Made by a program: the position numbers and the translations under genes
Shown: piece after piece, positions 30,701 through 39,700 of the stretch
Numbering within the stretch: position 1 is the first letter of the stretch
Layout of the letters: each line of letters opens with the position of its first letter
Notes under the pieces: model-generated
Databases searched by the model: none
What the model was told of the DNA's origin: nothing
Seen by the model: only the letters and a program-made list of their open reading frames with translations
NCBI GenBank assembly: GCA_026391975.1
Contig: JAPLDB010000024.1
Coordinates: 1 to 39,889, forward strand
Direction of reading: 5' to 3'
Origin: Bacteroidota bacterium
Lineage (GTDB): Bacteria > Bacteroidota > Bacteroidia > AKYH767-A > 2013-40CM-41-45
DNA length: 39,889 nucleotides

Positions 30701-33700
30701 TTACACAACCGTTTCCATCAGTAATTGTGACTGTATAATTTCCTGCAGAGAGATTAGTAGCTGTTGCGCCTGTTCCACCGCCGCCTGACCAGGAGTAAGA
30801 ATAAGGGGTAGTCCCGCCATTCACAGTTGATGATGCATTTCCGTCTGTTAATCCGTTACATGATGCAGGCGTTGAGCTTGCAGATGAAGTAAGTATTGCA
30901 GGTTGTGCAATGGTGACATTGTCAATTGAAATGCATCCGTTAGCATCTGTGGTAGTAACAGTGTAGTTTCCGGCTGAAAGATTGTTGGCCGTTGCTGCGG
31001 AGCCGCCTGCAGGAGACCAGGAATATGTAATTGGTGCTGTACCTCCCGAAACGTTAACCGTTCCGATTCCGGTATTTCCACCATTACATAAAACATCCTG
31101 CTGAACACTTGCAATGGCAACCTGTCCCGGTGTATTTGCAACACTGACATTGGCAACGGAGGTACAACCGTTAGCATCAGTTACTGTTACTATATATGCA
31201 CCGGCAGATAAATTTCCGGCCGTTGCAGCGTTACCACCTGCAGGAGACCATGAATAGGTATATCCGCTTGTACCACCGTTGGCGACAACAGTAGCGGTTC
31301 CGTTTGTATTTCCACAAGTAGAATTTACTGAATTAGCTGAAGAAGTTAAGGCTGTCGGCTCAGCAACTATGGCGGATGTAGATGAAACACATCCATTGCC
31401 ATCAGTTATTGTAACTGTATAATTTCCTGCTGGAAGGTTAGACGCTAAAGTTCCTGTGCCACCCGCAGGGAACCATGAATAACTGTATGGTGCGACGCCG
31501 CCATTGACAGCTACCGTTGCGGTTCCATCGTTTCCGCCATTACATGCAACGCTGGTATTTGACGTTGATGAAGTTACAGCCGTTGGTTCAGTTACAACAA
31601 CCGATGCTGATGTAGTGCAACCGTTTAAGTCAACCACATTCACTGTATAGTTCCCGGCTGCAAGATTGTTTGCAGTAGCAGCATTTCCGCCTGAAGGTGT
31701 CCAGGAGTAAGTATATCCTGCTGTACCGCCATTCACCACAACGCTGGTTGTTCCGTTAGTTCCGCCATTGCAATCAACATTTGTTCCGCTTGCTGAGGAT
31801 GTAAGTAATGCTGGTTCAGCAATTGTAACCGGAGTTGCAGTTGTACATCCGTTAGCATCGGTAATGTTAACAGTGTAGTTTCCTGCTGCAAGATTACTTG
31901 CCGATGCTGCTGTACCGCCTGATGGTGTCCAATTGTAAGTGTATGGTGTAGCGCCTCCGTTCACGACTACTGATGCGCTTCCTGTATTTCCTCCATTGCA
32001 CAATACATCAACCAGCGTGTTTACACCTGAAGAAAGGACAACCGGTTCATTTATTGTTGCAGAAGCAGTCGTTGTGCAACCGTTTGCATCGGTTATTGTT
32101 GCAGTGTAAATTCCTGCAGGACGATTCGAAATAGACGATGTTGTTAAACCTCCCGGAGACCATGAATAAGTATAGCCTGATGTTCCTCCGTTTACTGTAA
32201 CTGATGCAGTACCGTTATTTCCACCATTACATAAAACATCAGTAGCTGTCATTGACGCAGTCAGTTGTGCAGGTTCAGAAATTACATATGCAGCATTTAC
32301 TGTACATCCATTTGCGTCCGTAACAACGACTGAATAGTTGCCTGCCGTTATGCCGGCATCAGTAGTTCCACCAACTCCACCCGGAGTCCAGGTGTAAGTG
32401 TATGCACCTGTGCCACCTGCAACCGTAATAGTAGCCCAACCTGTGTTGTCTCCATTGCACAATACATCTCCTGAGGTATTAACATTCGTCATCACGGTTG
32501 GTTCTGTTATAACAATGTTGTCGATTGAAATACAACCATTCGCATCCGTTACTGTAACAGAATAATTTCCGGCAGCAAGATTGTTTTCAACTGCACTTGA
32601 TCCACCGCTTGTCCATGAGTAGGAGAGGGGTGCTGTTCCTCCTGCTGAATTTACAGAAGCGCTTCCATTGGTTCCGCCGTTACACAATACGTTTGCAGTT
32701 ACACTGGCTGTAGCAACCGGTCCGGGAGCATCAGCAACAATGGCTGTAACAGTTTGTGTGCATCCGTTAGCATCAGTGATTGTAACATCATAGCTGCCTG
32801 CTGCAAGATTATTTTCAGTTGTTCCTGTTCCTCCGCTGGTCCATGAATAAGTATAAGGTGAAACACCGCCGCCTGCGACTACACTTGCGGTTCCGTTTGC
32901 AGTACTGCATGTAGATTGAGTGGAAGATGGAACAGCGGTCAACAATGTCGGTTCTGCAATTACAACGCTGGCTACAGAAGTACATCCGTTTCCGTCAGTA
33001 ACTGTTACTGAATAATTTCCGGCAGACAGATTATTTTCTGTGGCGGCTGATCCTCCGCTTGTCCATGAATATAAATATGGGGTAGTTCCGCCTCCCGCAG
33101 TTACTGTGGCTGAACCTGCATTTCCTCCATTACAAAGAACATCAGTTGGAGTTGTTGAAGATGTAAGTAATGTTGGTTCTGTTATAATAACATTGGCTAC
33201 AGAAGTACATCCGTTTCCATCAGTAACTGTTACAGAATAGTTACCTGCTGTTAGATTGTTTTCGGTTACTCCTGTTCCGCCGCTTGTCCATGAATATGTA
33301 TAAGGATTTGTTCCGCCTCCTGCTGTAACAGTCGCAGAACCTGTATTGCCACCGTTACATAGTACTCCAACCGGTGTTGTAGAAGATGTAAGGGTAGAAG
33401 GCTGCGCGATGACAACATTTGCAACAGAAGTACATCCATTTCCATCAGTAACAGTAACGGAATAATTTCCCGCAGCGAGGTTATTTTCAGTTGCGCCTGT
33501 TCCGCCACTGGTCCACGCGTATGTATAAGGATTTGTTCCGCCGCCGGCAGTTACAGTTGCAGAACCTGTTGCTCCGCCATTGCACAAAGCATCTGTTGGA
33601 GTTGTAGAAGATGTGAGAAGTGTTGGTTCAGCAATTACAACATTTGCGACAGAAGTACATCCGTTTCCATCGGTAACTGTTACGGAGTAATTTCCTGCTG

Positions 33701-36700
33701 CCAGGTTATTTTCTGTTGCAGCGGTTCCGCCGCTAGTCCATGCGTAAGAATATGGGTTTGATCCGCCACCTGCGGTTACGATTGCAGATCCAGTAGCTCC
33801 ACCGTTGCACAAGGCATCAGTTGGAGTTGTTGAAGATGTGAGGAGTGTTGGTTCAGCAATTACAACATTTGCAACAGAAGTACATCCGTTTCCATCAGTA
33901 ACAGTAACGGAATAATTTCCTGCAGCGAGGTTATTTTCAGTTGCCCCTGTGCCACCACTGGTCCAGACATATGTGTAAGGATTTGTTCCGCCTCCGGCAG
34001 TTACTGTTGCCGTTCCTGTAGCTCCGCCGTTGCACAAGGCATCTGTTGGAGTTGTAGATGAAGTCAATAAGGTTGGTTCAGCAATTACAACATTGGCAAC
34101 AGAAGTACATCCGTTTCCATCAGTAACTGTTACTGAATAGTTTCCTGCTGTAAGGTTGTTTTCAGTTACACCTGTTCCGCCGCTTGACCATGAATAAGAA
34201 TAAGGATTTGTTCCTCCACCTGCTGTAACAGTTGCAGAACCTGTATTGCCACCGTTACATAGTACTGCAACCGGTGTTGTAGAAGATGTAAGGGTAGAAG
34301 GCTGCGCGATGACAACATTCGCAACAGAAGTACATCCGTTTCCATCAGTAACAGTAACGGAATAATTTCCCGCAGCGAGGTTGTTTTCAGTTGCACTTGT
34401 TCCGCCACTACTCCATGAATATGTATAAGGATTTGTTCCACCTCCTGCAGTTACTGTTGCAGATCCTGTAGCTCCGCCATTACACAAAGCATCTGTCGGA
34501 GTTGTTGAAGAGGTGAGAAGTGTTGGTTCAGCGATTGTAACATTTGCAACAGAAGTACATCCGTTTCCATCGGTAACTGTTACGGAATAATTTCCGGCTG
34601 CCAGGTTATTTTCAGTTGCACCGGTTCCGCCGCTTGTCCATGCATAAGAATATGGGTTTGTTCCACCACCTGCAGTTACGGTTGCAGATCCTGTAGCTCC
34701 ACCGTTGCACAATGCATCTGTTGGAGTTGTAGATGAAGTCAGTAGCGTTGGTTCAGCAATTACAACATTTGCAACAGAAGTACATCCGTTTCCATCAGTT
34801 ACAGTTACGGAATAATTTCCTGCTGCGAGGTTATTTTCTATAGCTCCTGTTCCTCCGCTGCTCCATGAGTAGGTATACGGAGTTGTTCCTCCAGCCGGAC
34901 TTACTGTTGCAGAACCTGATGCTCCACCATTACACAATGCGTCCGTTGGAGAGGTTGATGCACTCAGTGCTGATGGTTGTGTGATAGTGACATTTGCAAC
35001 AGAAGTACATCCGTTTCCATCAGTAACTGTCACGGAATAATTTCCAGCTGCCAGGTTATTTTCTGTTGCAGCTGTACCACCGCTTGACCAGGAATAAGTG
35101 TAAGGTGCTGTGCCACCTGCAGGGGTCACAGTTGCAGAACCAGTTGCTCCTCCATTACACAAAGCTGCCGATGGAGTAGTAGATGATGTTAAAGTTACCG
35201 GTTCAGCAATGGTTACATTTCCTACTGAAGAGCATCCATTGGCATCAGCAACAGTAACAGAATAATTTCCGGCTGCAAGATTATTTTCAGTAGCACCTGT
35301 TCCGCCACTTGTCCATGAATATGAATATGGACTTGTTCCTCCTCCTGGGGTAACTGTTGCTGATCCCGTAGTGCCACCATTACATAAAACATCAGTTGGT
35401 GCAACAGGCACCGCTATTGCTGCGGGTTCAGCGATGGTTGCATTTGCAGTTGTTACACAACCATTGGCGTCTGTTGTTGTAACGGTATAAGAGCCTGCCG
35501 GCAGATTGCTTGCTGTTGCTCCTGTTCCGCCGATCGGTGCCCAGTTATATGTAAGCGCCGGTGTTCCTCCATTGGCGAGTACCGACGCAGTTCCATCTGC
35601 AGATCCATTGCACAATGCATCAGTTGATGATGAGATTGCCGAGGCAAGAACTGCAGGTTCAACAACAACAAAACTGTCTGAAGCAGTACATCCGTTGGCA
35701 TCAGTTACGGTGATGTAATATGTTCCGCCTGAAAGGTTACTGGCATTTGCCCCGCTTCCTCCTGATGGAGTCCAGCTGTATGAATATCCTGTTGTTCCGC
35801 CGGTAGTAGATACAGATGCAGACCCATTTGCATTTCCGTTGCAATCTACATTTGTTCCTGATGTTGAAGTTTGAAGAACCGTAGGCTCTGAAATCGTGAC
35901 GGCAGCATTACTGATACAACCATTGGCATCTGTAACTGTTACTGAATAATTTCCTGCAGCAAGATTAGATTCCGTTGTTCCTGTTCCGCCACTTGGTGTC
36001 CATGAATATGAATATGCAGCAGTACCGCCTCCTGCTGATACAGTTGCAGAACCATTGTTTGCACCATTGCATGAAATATCTGATGATGCAGAAATAACAG
36101 ATGTTAAAACTGCAGGTTGGGTTATTGTAGCATTTGCAGTAGACGTACAACCGTTTGCATCTGTTACTGTAACAGTGTAGTTGCCTGCTGCAAGACCGGA
36201 AGCCGTTGATCCGTTTCCTCCTGATGGAGTCCATGCATAGGTGTAAGGCGCTGTTCCTCCTCCGGCATTCACAGATGCTGAACCGGTACTTCCACCGTTA
36301 CATAAAACATTTGTTACAGGAGGAATGGAAGAGGTAACAGGAGTTGGCTCATTGATGGTTGCAGTTGCAGTTTGTGTACAACCATTTGCATCTGTAACAG
36401 TTACTGTATAATTCCCTGCTCCAAGATTATTTGCTGTTGAACCTGTTGCCCCACCAGGCGTCCATGAATAAGTATATCCTGCAGTACCACCTCCTGCCAG
36501 CGCAGTTGCATTTCCTGTAGTTCCGCCATTGCATAATACATCAGTAGAATTACTTATGGAAGCAGTAACCACTGGGGGTTCTGTAATATTAATGTTTGTT
36601 GATGCTGAGCATCCGTTTGCATCAAGTACGGTAATAGTATATGTTCCTGCACCCAGACCTGTTGCGCTCGCTGCATTGCCTCCGCTTGGTGTCCAGGTAT

Positions 36701-39700
36701 AGGTATAAGGTCCTGTACCCCCGGCGGCATTTGCATTGGCAGTACCATTTGTTCCGCCATTGCAGGTCACGTTGGTAGAAGCAGGGATTGTTGCAGTCGG
36801 ACCTGCTGTGTTCGATACTGATACATTGGCAGTTGCCTGGCATCCATTTGCATCTGTTATAGTAACAACATACGCTCCCGCTAAAAGATTATTTGCACTT
36901 GAAGCACTTCCTCCGCTTGGAGACCAGGAATATGTATAACCACCAGCACCGCCGGAAGGATTGACTGTAGCGGTTCCTGTGCTTGCTCCACAATTCGTAG
37001 GGGTTGATGAAGATGTTGAGGTAATTGCAGTTGGCTGGTTAATATTTGCGTTCGCAGTTTTAGTGCATCCGTTTGCGTCAGTTACCGTAACTGTATATGC
37101 CCCCGCGGTAAGCCCTGTTTCATTTGAGCCGGTTCCACCAGAGGGCGACCATGAATAAGTATATCCTGCTGTTCCACCTCCTGCTGTTACTGATGCAGAT
37201 CCTGTTGCAGCACCGTTACATAAAACATTGACAGGCGCAGTAGATGCTGTCAACACCGGTGGTTGCGCAATATTCACAGTTGCCGTTTGCGTACATCCGC
37301 GTGAATCAGTAACCGTAACTGTATAATTTCCTGCAGCAAGATTGTTAGCTGCAGAGCCTGTTCCTCCGCTTGGTGACCAGGAATATGCGTAAGCCGGCGT
37401 ACCGCCTCCTGCTGTTACGGAAGCAGAACCGGTATTTCCTGCATTGCACAATACATTAGTGGAAGCATTGATATTTGCTGTTACTGCTGGTGGCTGTGTG
37501 ATGTTTACATTGGAGTTAATGCTACATCCATTTGCATCAGTTACCGTAACGGTATAGCTGCCTGCTGTTAATCCTGTTCCTGTTGCAGTTGCACCACCAC
37601 TTGGTGACCATGCATAAGTGTAAGGTCCGACGCCACCACCGGCTGTTACAGTAGCTGAACCGTTGTTCCCTCCGTTGCAATTCACATTTGTCGGTGCACC
37701 CATGCTTGCTGTTAATGCCGGAGGCTGGGTCACTGTATAAGACGCAGTTTTGGTACAACCATTTGCATCGGTAACAGTTACTGTATAAGTTCCGGCGGTG
37801 AGATTGGATGCAGTGGCTCCGGTGCCGCCACTTGGAGACCACGAATAGGTAAATGGAGCAGTACCACCACCTGCATTTACTGTTGCGCTTCCGTTATTTC
37901 CTCCGTTGCAATTTACGTTTGTGCCAATGGCCGCAGCAGTAAGTAATGTTGGTTGGGTAATAGTGAATTGTTGTGTGGTCACGCATCCTGCATTATCATG
38001 AATGGTAACTGTATACGTTCCTGCTCCAAGGTTGCTTGCCGTAGCACCCGTGCCACCGCTGGGCGACCAGGAGTAAGTATAAGGCCCGCTACCACCAGCA
38101 ATATTTACATTAGCAGAACCTGTTGCGCCACCGTTACATAAAATATTTGTTTGGGATGGTGTAACAGTCATTGAATTCGGAGCAGTAACTGTAAACGTTT
38201 GCTGCGATGCACAGTTTGCATTGTCAACAATGATTACAGTATAAGTTCCTGCAGGCAAGTTGTTGATAGTATTAGATGTATTGATTGAGCCGGATTGTTG
38301 AATTGTTAAGCCGGCTGCATTTTTCCAGACATAAGTCCATGGCGCATTGCTGGTGCCTGTCGCAGTTGCAGAAGCAGTTCCGGTAGCACAATTGATATTG
38401 GTTACATTCACTGTCGGAGGTGTGCAACATGCAAGCGTTGCAAAGAAACGAGTGATTGGATCCAGGTTGCATGCGAAAGAACCCCAGGATCCTGATTCGC
38501 CATCCCCATAGGTATCAATTGTAACCGCGCAACTTGTTCCATTCACACATTGATTTGGTGGCACTGTTGTGATGCTCCAGCAAAATGTCCAATCACATGT
38601 ATTGAGTGCATTGTTATCTCCGAAATTATCTCCCGGATTTCCATCGGGATATCCTCCATTGGCATCACCCAAAGGAGAATCGTAGAACCAACCGGGACCC
38701 ACGGTAAGACCTGTAGCAGAACTTGTAATTAGGGCATTGTAATAATTCCATGCACCGGCACCTGAACAGTTGGCCGGGTTAACGGTTACAAGCGTTGCCG
38801 GATTCCAGCCGGGACCAAAGTTAGGGCATACGGCCTGAAGCCAGTTTACTGAAGTCTGGTTATAATCAGATACAGTATAACAGAAGTTAACCGTTTGACC
38901 GGGCTGATATGTTCCATTAAATGGGGGTGGATTCACTGTCAATGAAGATTGAATTACACATCCCTGACAATCATAATTATTTTGTAGTTGAAGTGTGAAT
39001 GTACATCTGTCAGTAACGCTTCCGCCACTTACCTGCATAAAATAAGTTCCGCTAGCAAGTCCGCCAAAAGTTGTTGTAAGATTTCCTGCTGCTCCAATTG
39101 CGCAGCCCATTGGAATCATATTCCCGCATGTAGTTCCCTGATAGATGGCGCATTGTGGCGTTTGCAAACCTGAGATCTGAACATTTAATGTTGGTGCTGT
39201 AATCGTAAACTGATACCACACATCAGCCGCGGGGCTTGCCATATTTCCTGCAGGCTGGCATCCGATAATTGAAACATATGGTACTTCTGCAGTAGCACAA
39301 AGGTTTGTTGTATTGAAAGTTGCCCACGCCGCAACACCACTTGGGCATGGAGCAGGAACAGGAAGGGTTCCTAAATTTTGTGCACCGGAACAAGCATCAT
39401 TTGCGGGTGGAGCTCCTGCACAATTAGTTGCGCAAGGTCCGCCACCGGCATTGCATGGAGCACATGAAATTGTTGCTGCCCAACCTGGCCCATTGATTAT
39501 AAAATCAGAAGTGAAAACAAAAGTTAAACAACCGTTCGTACTCGTAATTGTTCCCGGACTGTTAGTTCCGGTATAAGTGCCTATCAATGGTGAAGCTGTT
39601 GACGGGCCATTGTAGATCGAAAGAAAATCAAAGTTTGCTTCGATGTTAAACGTGGTAAACACCACACGTGCGCATTGCCCTCCTGCATTGGGACAAATGG

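Larger units (their letters stand above)
22659..38138 (-). repeat. Array of about 68 SprB-type repeats (75-77 aa each) encoded in tandem
   Basis: Hand parsing on the first Cys of C(N)G..NGSA.V...GGT.[34 protein letters not shown]...TEP. 15480 bp in total, mean about 228 bp per unit. Confidence 0.9.

Noticed and set aside
27157-30738. Chain of plus-strand ORFs (e.g. 27157-27381, 27382-27612, 28069-28293, 28294-28530) with a repeated motif such as VTVYEPAxRLFAVxxxPPxGDHE
   Set aside because: They are antisense readings of the SprB repeats. Their length of about 228 bp and the regular stops (TGA at antisense of Y-S codons) follow from the repeat period and codon bias. No separate start signals or independent protein features.
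22659-38138. Long direct-repeat array that might be taken for CRISPR or a mobile repeat
   Set aside because: Repeats are 225-231 bp, in frame and coding without spacers of unique sequence; no cas genes. It is a protein repeat array.
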